64,000 nucleotides of DNA, from positions 558,001-622,000 of the forward strand of contig NZ_JABEPP010000001.1 of the NCBI RefSeq assembly GCF_013044135.1, written 5' to 3'. Both the position numbers and the translations under genes were made by a program. The stretch is from Enterovirga aerilata. Its GTDB lineage: Bacteria; Pseudomonadota; Alphaproteobacteria; Rhizobiales; Beijerinckiaceae. Below the pieces are notes generated by a model, which did not search any database, had not been told where the DNA came from, and saw only the letters and a list, made by a program, of their open reading frames with translations. Positions 7,311 to 16,057 of this stretch are shown here, piece after piece. Numbering within the stretch: position 1 is the stretch's first letter; every line of letters begins with the position of its first letter.

Positions 7311-9446
7311 ATGATGAGACGGCGCGACTGGGCATCGGGGTGCAGCATGGCCGTGGTGGGGACGGTCCTGTCGGGGGCCGCGCTGGCGCAGCAGGTCTCG
7401 CTGCCCGAGATCGTCGTGACGTCGCCGAGCCCGATTCTCACGCGCCCGGAACGCTTCGGTGCGGCGGCCGGGGCGGAGACGCCCGTCCGCGGAACCCTGC
7501 CCGTCATCGAGGACGCCTTCGCGCCCGTGACGGTCGTGACGCCCGACGAGATCGCTCGCGAGACGCGCCGCTCCCTTGGCGACCTGCTGTTCACCCGGCC
7601 GGGGCTCAGCGCCTCGAGCTACGCCCCGGGGGCAAGCCGACCCATCGTGCGTGGGCTCGACAACTTCCGGGTCCGCATCCAGGAAAACGGAATCGGCGCG
7701 CAGGACGTCTCCGAGCTCGGCGAGGATCATGGCGTTCCGCTCGATCCGCTCGCGGCCGACCGGATCGAGGTGATCCGGGGTCCGGCCACCCTGCGCTACG
7801 GCTCGCAGGCGATCGGGGGCGTGGTCAGCGCGACCAATAACCGTATCCCGACCTTCGTTCCCCCGGAGGGCGTGACGGGCCGCATGACGGGCGGTCTGTC
7901 CTCGGTCGATCGCGGACGCGAGGGTGCAGCGTCGATCGATGCGGGTGGGGGCAGCGTCGCGATCCATGCCGACGCGTTCGGCCGGCGCGCCGACGACTAT
8001 CGCACCCCGCTCGGGATCCAGCGCAACTCGGCGGTCGAGGCGCATGGGCAGTCGGTCGGGGCATCCGTGGTCGGAACGAGCGGCTTCGTCGGGCTCGCCT
8101 TCCAGCATTTCGACGCGCTTTACGGCATCCCGGGCGGGGAGGCGGCCGAGAGCCGCACCCGCATCGATCTCAACCAGGACAAGCTCAGCTCGAAAGGCGA
8201 GGTGCGGCCCGACAGCGGCCCGATCGAGGCGGTCCGCTTCTTCTTCGGGGCCTCCCGCTACAAGCATCACGAGCGCGGGCTCGACGAGGACGGCGCCGAT
8301 GCTGTCCGGGCGACCTTCCGCAATCGCGAATACGAGGCGAGGATCGAGGCCCAGCACGTTCCGGTCTTCACCGGCCTCGGCACGCTGACGGGCGCCCTCG
8401 GGGTCCAGTTCGGCCGCCGCGACATCGGCACCTCGGGCGAGGCCGGCACCTTGCTGCGCCCGACCGAAACCCGCACCGCCGCGGTCTATCTCTTCGAGGA
8501 ACTCGCCGTGACCGACGCGTTCAAGCTGCAGGCTGCCGGCCGGGTCGAAGGGGCGGGGGTCCGAGGCACCGCGACAGCCTTTCCGACCGATTTCCTGCCG
8601 GCTCCCGACGAGCCGCCCGAGAGCCACCGCGAGCGCCGCTTCGTGCCGGCGAGCGTGTCGCTCGGCGCCCTGCACAAGCTGCCCTGGGGCATGGTCGCGA
8701 GCCTCAATGCGCAATATGTCGAGCGCGCGCCCGCTTCCGCCGAGCTCTATTCGCGCGGTGCCCACGACGCGACCGCCACCTTCGAGATCGGCAATCCCGA
8801 CCTGAAGAAGGAGGTCGCGAGAACCGTCGAGGCCGGGATCCGCCGGGCGGAGGGGCCGTTCCGGTTCGATGCGACCGGGTATTACACCCGGTTTTCCGGC
8901 TTCATCTACAAGCGGCTGACCGGGATCACCTGCGGCGACGAGTTCTCGACCTGCGGCACGGATACGGAACTGCAGCAGATCGTCTATTCGCAGCGGAACG
9001 CCACGTTCTACGGCGCGGAGGTCACGGCGCAGCTCGACCTGGTGCCGATCGGACCGGGCTTTGTCGGGCTCGATGCGCAGTACGATTTCGTGCGCGCCCG
9101 CTTCGCCGACGGCACCTACGTGCCGCGCATTCCGCCCCACCGGGCCGGCGCAGGCCTGTTCTACCGGGATCCGAACTGGTTCGCGCGGCTCGGCTTCCTG
9201 CATGCCTTCGCCCACACGGAACTCGGGCAGTTCGAGACGGTCACGCCCGACTACACGCTTTTGAAGGCCGAGCTGAGCTACCGTCTGAAGCTCGATCGCG
9301 AGGCGCACGGCTTCACGGAGGTGAGCTTCGGGCTGGTCGGCGACAACCTCCTCGACGATCAGGTCCGGAACTCGGCCTCGTTCAAGAAGGACGAGGTGCT
9401 GCTGCCCGGCCGGAACGTGCGGCTGTTCCTGTCCGCCCGCTTCTGA
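7311..9446 (+). CDS. TonB-dependent outer membrane receptor, ZnuD-like
   Basis: Outer-membrane receptor, most likely for zinc or a zinc complex. The 711-residue protein has a signal peptide (about residues 1-26) and a TonB-box-like LPEIVVTS at 31-38. The plug domain runs about 65-180 (VVTPDEIARETRRSLGDLL, RPIVRGLDNFRVRIQENG, DRIEVIRGPATLRYGSQAIGGVVSATNN). A beta-barrel follows, ending in Phe (LLPGRNVRLFLSARF). ZnuD-type features are the two-Cys loop TCGDEFSTCG near 545 and the late LLDDQVRNSASFKKDEVLLPGR segment. The ATG has a strong AAGGAG site 4 bp upstream. The Zur-like box supports zinc control. No ABC zinc transporter lies nearby. Confidence 0.85.
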   Translation: MMRRRDWASGCSMAVVGTVLSGAALAQQVSLPEIVVTSPSPILTRPERFGAAAGAETPVRGTLPVIEDAFAPVTVVTPDEIARETRRSLGDLLFTRPGLSASSYAPGASRPIVRGLDNFRVRIQENGIGAQDVSELGEDHGVPLDPLAADRIEVIRGPATLRYGSQAIGGVVSATNNRIPTFVPPEGVTGRMTGGLSSVDRGREGAASIDAGGGSVAIHADAFGRRADDYRTPLGIQRNSAVEAHGQSVGASVVGTSGFVGLAFQHFDALYGIPGGEAAESRTRIDLNQDKLSSKGEVRPDSGPIEAVRFFFGASRYKHHERGLDEDGADAVRATFRNREYEARIEAQHVPVFTGLGTLTGALGVQFGRRDIGTSGEAGTLLRPTETRTAAVYLFEELAVTDAFKLQAAGRVEGAGVRGTATAFPTDFLPAPDEPPESHRERRFVPASVSLGALHKLPWGMVASLNAQYVERAPASAELYSRGAHDATATFEIGNPDLKKEVARTVEAGIRRAEGPFRFDATGYYTRFSGFIYKRLTGITCGDEFSTCGTDTELQQIVYSQRNATFYGAEVTAQLDLVPIGPGFVGLDAQYDFVRARFADGTYVPRIPPHRAGAGLFYRDPNWFARLGFLHAFAHTELGQFETVTPDYTLLKAELSYRLKLDREAHGFTEVSFGLVGDNLLDDQVRNSASFKKDEVLLPGRNVRLFLSARF

Positions 9447-9451
9447 GTGGA

Positions 9452-10996
9452 TCAGGGCTGGTAGCGCATCCCGACCAGGAAGACGTTGGCCGTGTAGCTC
9501 GATCCGGCGATCGAGCTCGTGAGCCGCTCCCAGTTGTAGCTCGCCCGCAACGCGACGGAGCGGTTCAGCTTGTACTCGGCCCGGACCAGGGCGCCGTAGC
9601 CGCGCTCGTGGATCGCCGCGCCCTGGTAGTCGTAATCGGAGATGGTCAGCCCGCCGGTCACGATCAGGTAGCGCCTGAGCGCGTGCGAGACTTCGAGCAG
9701 GCCGCGGATCGTCTGCACGCCGCGCGCGTCCGGCACGGTCGTTTCGTCCACGGCCGCCGAGGCGGTCGCCTTGATCGTCGTCAGCGGCGTCACGGCCCAG
9801 ACGAGCGAAGCGTCGACGAGCGGGCTCGTCAGGTCTCCGAGCCGCGGGTCGTCGTAGCGGCGGTTGATGGCGCCCGCCGCGATCTCGCCCGTGATGAGCC
9901 GCGTGATCTCGAAGGTGGTGCCGGCGCGCCCGCCGATCCCGTCGGAGCTGCGCCGGAACCCCGCATTGTCGATCCGCCTGTCATAGACGCGCGTGTCGGC
10001 CAGCGCCTCCACGAAGGGAATGAAGCCGGGCGTGATCTCGTAGCCGAGCCGGCCGCGGATACCGTATTGCGTGACGTTGCGGTCGCTCTGGTCGATGAGG
10101 ATGCCGCTCGGCGTGCGGGCGTTCTCGTAATCGGTGCGGTCGATCGTGCCCTGCAGCGACGCGACGAGCCGGTTGAAGCGGTGCGTCAGGCCGAGCGTGC
10201 CGCCTTCGCTGAAGATCAGCGGCCTCGTCTTGACCGGCGAGGCGAGATCCGGGCTGTCCGGGCGCTGCGTGTCGATGAGGTAGCGGCCCTCGATGTTGAT
10301 CTGGGTATCGCGCAGCACGTCGAGCCGCAGGCCCACACGCCCGGAGCCCTCCGGCCGGCTCGCCTCCGGGACGGCGGGATACTCGTTATAGGCGCCGCGG
10401 AGGAAGCCCGAGAGCTCGTGCCGCGACCAGTCGCTCTGGAGGCGCAGCTCGCCTTCGGTATGGGACACGAAGGAGCCCTTCCGCTGCTGCGTGCGGTTCG
10501 GGTTCGTGTCGTAGCCGATCGATTGCTCGATGGCCGGAAAGAGCGTGAGCCCGCCGACCCGGATGCCGAGCGAGGCGAAGGGATCCTCCTCCGGCGCGCG
10601 CCTGCGGGGCAGCGGGGGCGGCGTCGTGCCGAGCGCCAGCGCCGGATCCGGCACGCCGTTGAGCTGCGGCTGCACGTCCGGAAGAAGGCCGGGCGGGGTC
10701 AGGGTTGCTCTGAACGGCGTCGCCGGAAGCGCCTGGACGGGGTTGCGGGAGCGCCGCGAGGCCGGCCGGGGCGGCCGCGCCGGCCGGCGGATCCCGATCG
10801 GCGGGACCGTGCCGATCGCCGGCTCCGCGTTCGGGATCGACAGCCCCGTATTCCCCGTCGGGGCCGTGCTCCCCGTGGTCGGCGGATCGGCCGGACCCGC
10901 CGTGCCGCGGAGCTGCGCCGCCCCCGTTCGGCACGAGCCGATCAGGAGCGCTGCGGCGGCGACGGCGGTGAGAAGGTTCGGTCGCGTCCGGTCCAC
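9452..10996 (-). CDS. outer membrane beta-barrel protein (BBP2-like)
   Basis: A 514-residue exported protein with an N-terminal signal (MDRTRPNLLTAVAAAALLIG, then SC, which could be a weak lipobox). A Pro/Arg-rich linker follows to about residue 140. The rest is a run of alternating amphipathic beta strands typical of an outer-membrane barrel (IEQSIGYDTNPNR, GEIAAGAINRRYDDPRL, VALRASYNWERL), ending in FLVGMRYQP. This pattern fits the BBP2_2 group often found with exopolysaccharide export in rhizobia, although no export genes adjoin it here. It converges on the TonB receptor with 5 bp between stops. Confidence 0.7.
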   Translation of the reverse strand: MDRTRPNLLTAVAAAALLIGSCRTGAAQLRGTAGPADPPTTGSTAPTGNTGLSIPNAEPAIGTVPPIGIRRPARPPRPASRRSRNPVQALPATPFRATLTPPGLLPDVQPQLNGVPDPALALGTTPPPLPRRRAPEEDPFASLGIRVGGLTLFPAIEQSIGYDTNPNRTQQRKGSFVSHTEGELRLQSDWSRHELSGFLRGAYNEYPAVPEASRPEGSGRVGLRLDVLRDTQINIEGRYLIDTQRPDSPDLASPVKTRPLIFSEGGTLGLTHRFNRLVASLQGTIDRTDYENARTPSGILIDQSDRNVTQYGIRGRLGYEITPGFIPFVEALADTRVYDRRIDNAGFRRSSDGIGGRAGTTFEITRLITGEIAAGAINRRYDDPRLGDLTSPLVDASLVWAVTPLTTIKATASAAVDETTVPDARGVQTIRGLLEVSHALRRYLIVTGGLTISDYDYQGAAIHERGYGALVRAEYKLNRSVALRASYNWERLTSSIAGSSYTANVFLVGMRYQP

Positions 10997-11046
10997 GGGC
11001 GCACCTCGGCGCGGGAGATGAGGAGCCGTCGCGGGCGTGACGGTGC

Positions 11047-11061
11047 TTAACGAGGGCTAAA
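11047..11061 (-). promoter_or_regulatory. CtrA-like box upstream of the barrel gene
   Basis: TTTA-GCCCTCG-TTAA on the minus strand (TTAA-N7-TAAA on plus) is one mismatch from the CtrA consensus. It lies about 50 bp upstream of the barrel gene start. Weak, motif-only evidence. Confidence 0.3.
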
Positions 11062-11090
11062 GGGACGCGGTTAAGGAAGGGTAAGCGCGG

Positions 11091-11645
11091 TCAGCCGAGG
11101 AAGCGGGCGAAGGTGACCTCCGTGTCGCCGACCTCGCGCCGATCCAGCTCCTCGAAGCCGGCCGGAAGGGAGAAGGCTCCGGCCCGTTCCTCCACGACTG
11201 CGAGCGAGCCGGGTTCGAGCCAGCCGCCTGCGACTGCCGAGAGGAGGGCGGGGCCGGCGAGATCGCGCCCGTAGGGCGGGTCGCAGAAGAGCAGCGAGAA
11301 GGTCCCGTTCGGCCCGGCCGGGCCCAGCCGGGTCGCGTCGCGGCGGAACAGCCGGGTCGAGCCGCCGAGCCCGAGCCGGTCGATATTCTCGCGGATCAGC
11401 CCGCGGGCGGCGGCGGACTCGTCCACCAGGAGCGCGAAGGCGGCGCCGCGCGACATCGCCTCGAACCCCATCGCGCCCGTGCCGGCGAAGAGGTCGATCA
11501 CGCGCGCCCCCGGGACGGGATCGCCATGGGCATGCGCCAGGATGTTGAAGATCGTCTCGCGCAGCCGGTCGGATGTCGGGCGGATCGCGTCCGAACCCGG
11601 TCCGGCGAGCGGGCGCCCGCGGAAGCGGCCGCCGACGATCCTCAC
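11091..11645 (-). CDS. rsmD: 16S rRNA (guanine(966)-N2)-methyltransferase
   Basis: SAM-dependent methylation of G966 of 16S rRNA in the 30S subunit. The 184 residues hold the expected MRIVGGRFRGRPLAGP opening, the RPTSDRLRETIFNIL motif, a SAM-binding VIDLFAGTGAMGFEAMSRG and a catalytic CDPPYG. It lies 12 bp downstream of the pseudouridine synthase gene, so a two-gene RNA-modification operon is likely. Confidence 0.95.
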   Translation of the reverse strand: MRIVGGRFRGRPLAGPGSDAIRPTSDRLRETIFNILAHAHGDPVPGARVIDLFAGTGAMGFEAMSRGAAFALLVDESAAARGLIRENIDRLGLGGSTRLFRRDATRLGPAGPNGTFSLLFCDPPYGRDLAGPALLSAVAGGWLEPGSLAVVEERAGAFSLPAGFEELDRREVGDTEVTFARFLG

Positions 11646-11657
11646 GGCGAGTTTCCC

Positions 11658-13370
11658 CTAGCGGCCGCGCCCCCGCGGCGCCCCGCCGCTCGGGCGCGGT
11701 CCGGCTTTGCCGCCGGGCCGGGGGCCGCCGCGGGAGGGGCCGCCACGGCCTTGTCCCGCACCCGTCCGTCCGCCGGGCTTGCCGAAGGCGGGACGGCCGC
11801 CCGCTCGTTCGGCCGGGCGCTGATCGCGATCTCGGCCGAAGCCGCCGCCTGCAGGCCGCTTCGTCCGGGCAGGCCGGTCGTCGTCCTCACGCCGGGTCCG
11901 CGGAGGCCGGTCCGGCCGCGGCGGGCGCTCGGCGCGCTCCTCGCGCCGGGGACGGCGGGGCTTTTCCTCCGCCGCGGGATCGGCGACGAGCCGCTCCACG
12001 ACGACCCGGCGCCCTTCCGGCGAGGAGATCGCGCCGATGCGCTCGCGCTCGCGCGCGGCCGCGGCCTGCCGTTCGGCCTTGGGGTCCTCCCGGCGCGGAT
12101 GGGGGCGGCGGGGCATCTCCTCGTTCTCGCCGGCATCAGCGTGCCAGACGGTGCTCGGCTTGGGGCGCGTCCGCGCGGCCGGGGCCCGCTCCCCGCGGAC
12201 AGGCCCGCGCTCGCGGTCGTCGAAGCGTCTGCCGCGCGCGCGCTCGTCGTCGACGCGTGCCGTCCGGGGCCGCGGCGGCCGCTCCGGCTTGCCGCGCTGC
12301 GCTTCGGCCGGCTGCTTCTCCGGCTTGCCGAAGGGCGGGATCGGCTCGCGGACCGGGCTCTCGAAATCGACTCCCGCCTCCTCCGCGAGCTTCTGGCCGA
12401 GCTGATCCTTCAGGACGCGCGTGCGGACCTCCTCTACGAGACCTGGCTCGAGATCGCCGAGCTGGAATGGGCCGAAGGAGAGGCGGATGAGCCGGTTCAC
12501 CTGGAGCCCGAGATGTTCGAGGACGCGCTTCACCTCGCGGTTCTTGCCCTCCTTGAGGGCCAGCGTGATCCAGACATTGTCGCCCTGGACCCGGTCGAGC
12601 GTCGCCTCGATCGGACCATATTCCATGCCTTCGAGCGTGATCCCGTTCTTCAGCCTATCGAGATCCGCCTGCGTGACCTCGCCATGCGCGCGCGCCCGGT
12701 AGCGGCGCGTCCAGCCGGTATCCGGATGCGCGATGACCTTGGCGAGCCCGCCATCGTTGGTGAGGAGGAGCAGGCCCTCCGTGTTGATGTCGAGCCGCCC
12801 GATGGCGACGACGCGCGGCATGTCCTCCGGCAGGGAGTCGAACACTGTCGGCCGGCCCTGCGGGTCGCGCGCCGTCGTCACGAGCCCGCGCGGCTTGTGG
12901 AACAGCCAGAGCCGCGTCCGCTCGCGCGAGGGGAGCGGCTCGCCATCGACCGCGATCCGGTCGCCGGGGCCGACATTCACGGCCGGCGAGGTGAGGGTCT
13001 CGCCGTTCAGCGTGACGCGGCCCTCCGCGATCATCGCCTCTGCGTCGCGCCGCGAGGCGACGCCGGCGCGGGCGATCACCTTGGCGATGCGCTCCTCGGC
13101 CGGCGGAGCGGCCTCGGGCTGCCGCGCCGGGGCCGGCGCGTCCGCCGGCTTCTCCTCGGAACGCCGGTTCTCCCGCCGCTCGAACGGGCGCGTGCGGGGC
13201 CCGTCCTCGCGCCGTCCCGCCCGCTCGGCGCCGAAGCGGCCGGGCGGCTTGCCCCGACCGTCTCCGCCGCTGCCGCCGCGTCGGGGTCCGTCGGGGAAGC
13301 TCTGGCCACGGGGCGGGCGTCCGCCGGGGCGGCCGGGGCGTTTGCCGCCCCTGTCATTGCTGTCTGCCAT
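11658..13370 (-). CDS. rRNA pseudouridine synthase, RsuA/RluB family, with long basic tails
   Basis: Isomerises a uridine of rRNA, probably 23S. The core covers about residues 93-335 of 570: an S4 RNA-binding domain (RIAKVIARAGVASRRDAEAMIAEG) and the synthase domain with catalytic D194 in GRLDINTEGLLLLTNDG, then KEGKNREVKRVLEHLGL. The first ~90 and last ~230 residues are low-complexity and rich in Arg, Pro and Gly, probably disordered RNA-binding extensions. Similar tails occur in rhizobial relatives, but these are long. It diverges from tadA with only 23 bp between starts and precedes rsmD. Confidence 0.92.
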   Translation of the reverse strand: MADSNDRGGKRPGRPGGRPPRGQSFPDGPRRGGSGGDGRGKPPGRFGAERAGRREDGPRTRPFERRENRRSEEKPADAPAPARQPEAAPPAEERIAKVIARAGVASRRDAEAMIAEGRVTLNGETLTSPAVNVGPGDRIAVDGEPLPSRERTRLWLFHKPRGLVTTARDPQGRPTVFDSLPEDMPRVVAIGRLDINTEGLLLLTNDGGLAKVIAHPDTGWTRRYRARAHGEVTQADLDRLKNGITLEGMEYGPIEATLDRVQGDNVWITLALKEGKNREVKRVLEHLGLQVNRLIRLSFGPFQLGDLEPGLVEEVRTRVLKDQLGQKLAEEAGVDFESPVREPIPPFGKPEKQPAEAQRGKPERPPRPRTARVDDERARGRRFDDRERGPVRGERAPAARTRPKPSTVWHADAGENEEMPRRPHPRREDPKAERQAAAARERERIGAISSPEGRRVVVERLVADPAAEEKPRRPRREERAERPPRPDRPPRTRREDDDRPARTKRPAGGGFGRDRDQRPAERAGGRPAFGKPGGRTGAGQGRGGPSRGGPRPGGKAGPRPSGGAPRGRGR

Positions 13371-13393
13371 GGCCGGCTGATAGCAGAGGCCGC

Positions 13394-13870
13394 ATGGCAG
13401 GGCGAGGGACGGATAGGGAGGGGCGCACCCGCATCGACCCGATGGCGCTCGCGCTGGAGGAAGCCCGCCGTGCCGGCGCTCTCGGCGAGGTGCCGGTCGG
13501 CGCCGTCGTCGTGAAGGACGGCAAGGTCGTCGCGGCCGGGCACAACCGGCCCCGGACGGCGCACGACCCGACCGCCCATGCGGAGATCGTCGCGCTGCGC
13601 GAGGCGGCAGCCGTGCTCGGGGACGAGCGGCTTGCGGGCTGCGACCTCTACGTCACGCTCGAGCCCTGTACGATGTGCGCAGGCGCGATCTCCTTCGCGC
13701 GCATCCGCCGGCTCTATTACGGCGCGTCCGACCCGAAGGGCGGCGCCGTGGAGAGCGGCGTGCGCTTCTTCGACGCGCCGACCTGCCATCATGCGCCGGA
13801 GGTGTATGGCGGCATTCGCGAGAGCGAGGCGGCCGAGCTCCTGCGCGGTTTCTTCGCCGGGCGGCGCTAA
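13394..13870 (+). CDS. tadA: tRNA-specific adenosine deaminase
   Basis: Zinc enzyme converting A34 to inosine in tRNA-Arg(ACG), essential in most bacteria. The 158-residue protein has the deaminase motifs: HAEIVALREAA (zinc His and catalytic Glu) and PCTMCAGAISFARI (zinc Cys pair), with the C-terminal FFDAPTCHHAPEVYGG region used in tRNA recognition. It may be fully coupled with the divergent pseudouridine synthase promoter. Its last 4 bases overlap the convergent hydrolase gene. Confidence 0.93.
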   Translation: MAGRGTDREGRTRIDPMALALEEARRAGALGEVPVGAVVVKDGKVVAAGHNRPRTAHDPTAHAEIVALREAAAVLGDERLAGCDLYVTLEPCTMCAGAISFARIRRLYYGASDPKGGAVESGVRFFDAPTCHHAPEVYGGIRESEAAELLRGFFAGRR

Positions 13871-14766
13871 CCTTCGAGGAAAGGCCGGAGCGCCGCGAGG
13901 GTCTCGGCCGGCGCCTCCTCGGCGACGAAATGCCCGCAATCGATCTCCGATCCCATGATCCCCGGAGCAAAGGTTTTCCGCCAAGCCTCGAGCGGCGGCT
14001 CGGCCCCGGACCGGACGAGATAGCGTGCGCTCCAGACCAGGAAGCTGGGGCAGGCGAGCGTCCTTCCGGCTGCCATGTCCGCCTTGTCCTGCGCCGGATC
14101 GAGCGTCGCGCCGGCGCGGTAATCCTCGCAGAAGGCGTGGATGCGGGTGGGCTCGTTGCAGCTCTGGCGATAGGCGGCGAGGGCGCGCCGGTCGAGAAAG
14201 TCGAGCGACTTCCCGCCTGACCAGGAGCGGATCAGCCCCTCGAAATAGGGGAGGGGATCCCGGCCGATCTCCGTCTCGGGCTCGGGCTCCGGCCGCGCCA
14301 GGAACTCCCAATGCGCAGCGGGTTGGGTCCCGGCGCGGATGCGCCTCCAGACCTCGAAGGTCGGCAGGATGTCGAGCAGCGCCAGCCGCTCGACCCGTCC
14401 GGGCTCGTCGAGCGCGAGCCGGTACGCGACGCGTGCGCCGCGGTCGTGCCCGGCCACCGCGAAGCGGACATGGCCGAGCTCCTCCATGACGCGCACGACG
14501 TCGCGGCCCATGGCCCGCTTCGAGTAGGTCTCGTGCCCCGGATCGCCGCGCGGCGCGGAGGACCAGCCGTAGCCGCGCAGGTCCATGCAGACCACGTGAT
14601 GCGTGCGGGCGAGCTCCGGCGCGAGCCGGTGCCACATCGCATGCGTCTCCGGAAAGCCGTGGAGGAGCACGAGGGGCGGCCCGCTTCCACCCGAGCGGGC
14701 GAAGACCCGGCCGGTCTCCGTGTCGATCCAGTGCGAGGCGAAGCCGGGAAAGAGATCGTCCGTCAT
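13867..14766 (-). CDS. alpha/beta hydrolase, haloacetate dehalogenase-like
   Basis: Predicted cytoplasmic hydrolase of 299 residues. The oxyanion motif HGFPE is at 36-40 and the nucleophile is D108 in VAGHDRGARVAYRLALD. Acid D132 lies in LLDILPT and the base H279 in CGHFVAEEAP. All residues I recall as defining fluoroacetate dehalogenases have counterparts: the two carboxylate-binding arginines R109 and R112, and the halide pocket H152, W153 and Y216 (AHWEFLA, CEDYRAG). An ordinary epoxide hydrolase would lack the His-Trp pair. Activity on halogenated acids is inferred; a generic hydrolase remains possible. The last 4 bp overlap tadA tail to tail. Confidence 0.75.
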   Translation of the reverse strand: MTDDLFPGFASHWIDTETGRVFARSGGSGPPLVLLHGFPETHAMWHRLAPELARTHHVVCMDLRGYGWSSAPRGDPGHETYSKRAMGRDVVRVMEELGHVRFAVAGHDRGARVAYRLALDEPGRVERLALLDILPTFEVWRRIRAGTQPAAHWEFLARPEPEPETEIGRDPLPYFEGLIRSWSGGKSLDFLDRRALAAYRQSCNEPTRIHAFCEDYRAGATLDPAQDKADMAAGRTLACPSFLVWSARYLVRSGAEPPLEAWRKTFAPGIMGSEIDCGHFVAEEAPAETLAALRPFLEG

Positions 14767-14775
14767 CCGGTTCTC

Positions 14776-15195
14776 CTAGGGGAGCACGGCCGGCGGCGCG
14801 CGGAACGTCCAGAGCTTGTGCGCCAGGAAGCTCCAGACCAGCACGATCCCGGTCGTCGCGACCTGGGCCGGCAGGTAGGGCGCGCCGAGCGCCCGCACGA
14901 AGAGCGCCATGGCGGCCCAGGTGAGGCCGAACCCCACGAGCGCGACCACGGCGAAGCGCCAGCCCGCCTCCCGGTGCGGGCGGTCGCTCGCATAGGTATG
15001 CCGGCGGTTGAGCAGGTAGGACACGATGCCTCCGCCCACATAGCCGACCAGTGTCGCCCGCACGGCCTCCATGCGGTAGCCTTCGACGAGGCTGACGAGC
15101 AAGCCGTAATGCACGATCGCGGCCGCGATCCCGACGCCGAAGAAGGCGGAGAACTGCCGCAGCAGGGCCCGCATGGAACCCGGCCGGGCCGTCAT
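14776..15195 (-). CDS. GtrA family membrane protein
   Basis: Small four-helix inner-membrane protein (139 residues from MTARPGS, 132 from the next Met). Membrane segments lie near residues 15-35, 45-62, 80-100 and 110-128, with the family motif SYLLNRRHTYAS and a C-terminal LAHKLWTFR. GtrA proteins help move polyprenyl-linked sugars or bind lipid carriers. The start overlaps the stop of the upstream dehydrogenase gene (ATGA), so the pair is coupled. Confidence 0.85.
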   Translation of the reverse strand: MTARPGSMRALLRQFSAFFGVGIAAAIVHYGLLVSLVEGYRMEAVRATLVGYVGGGIVSYLLNRRHTYASDRPHREAGWRFAVVALVGFGLTWAAMALFVRALGAPYLPAQVATTGIVLVWSFLAHKLWTFRAPPAVLP

Positions 15196-15977
15196 CCCTT
15201 CGGCCTCTGCAGCCAGCCCGCGATCTGCCGGGCGAGGCGGCGCGGCGCGAGCTTGGCCCCGATTGCGCCGAGGCGGTTGGAAGCGCCGGGAATGACGACA
15301 GCCCGCCCCGCCTCGTGCCCGTCGATCCCGGCCTGCGCCACCTCCGCGGCGGACATGGGCCGCTCGAACATCCGCGAGCGCTCCAGGTCGGCGCGGGCCG
15401 AGAACTCGGTCGCGGTCGGGCCCGGGCAGAGCGCCGTGACCACCACGCCGTGCCGGCCCGCCTCCTCGTGCAGCGCCTCCGAGAGTGACAGGACATAGGC
15501 CTTCGTGGCCGCGTAGGCCGCCATGTACGGGATGGCCTGGAAGGCTGCGGTGGACGCGACGTTGATGATGCCGCCGCGCCGCCGTGCCGCGAGGCCGGGA
15601 AGCGCGAGCCGGCAGAGCTGGGTCAGGCTCACGACGTTGAGCTGCAGCATGGCGAGCTGGTCGCGATAGGGCAGGGTCGCGAATCCGCCGCGCAGCCCGA
15701 ACCCGGCATTGTTGACGAGCGTCTCCAGCTCGATCCCGCGCCGGTCGAGTTCGGCCATCAGCGCCTCGGCGCCGTCCGGCTCCTCCAGATCGAGCACGAC
15801 GGTCTCGATCCTTGCGTCGGGATGGCGCGAGCCGATCTCGGCCTTCAGCTCCGCGAGCCGCGCCTCGCGGCGCGCCGCCAAGACGAGCGAGCGTCCGCGG
15901 CCGGCATAGATCCGCGCCATCTCGGCCCCGATCCCGCTCGATGCGCCCGTGATCACCGCCCAGCGCGGATCGTTCAT
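15192..15977 (-). CDS. short-chain dehydrogenase/reductase (classical, YqjQ/DltE-like)
   Basis: NAD(P)-dependent oxidoreductase of 261 residues from MNDPRWAVITGASSGIGAEMARIYAGRG (TGxxxGxG cofactor motif). An NNAGFG motif lies near 90, a catalytic Ser in NVASTAAFQ and Y-x3-K in YAATKAYVLSLSEAL. A conserved SDR C-terminus follows (ALCPGPTATEF). The start was placed at 15977 because an AGGAGG site lies 11 bp upstream; an upstream in-frame ATG adds 18 Arg-rich residues unlike the family. The substrate is unknown. It is coupled to gtrA. Confidence 0.82.
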   Translation of the reverse strand: MNDPRWAVITGASSGIGAEMARIYAGRGRSLVLAARREARLAELKAEIGSRHPDARIETVVLDLEEPDGAEALMAELDRRGIELETLVNNAGFGLRGGFATLPYRDQLAMLQLNVVSLTQLCRLALPGLAARRRGGIINVASTAAFQAIPYMAAYAATKAYVLSLSEALHEEAGRHGVVVTALCPGPTATEFSARADLERSRMFERPMSAAEVAQAGIDGHEAGRAVVIPGASNRLGAIGAKLAPRRLARQIAGWLQRPKG

Positions 15978-16057
15978 GCTTCGAGGCCTCCTGGAACGCG
16001 GTCGAGGATGGGTTATGCGTACGGGCTTCACGGTTCCAGTAGCGCAAGCGGGGCGGG

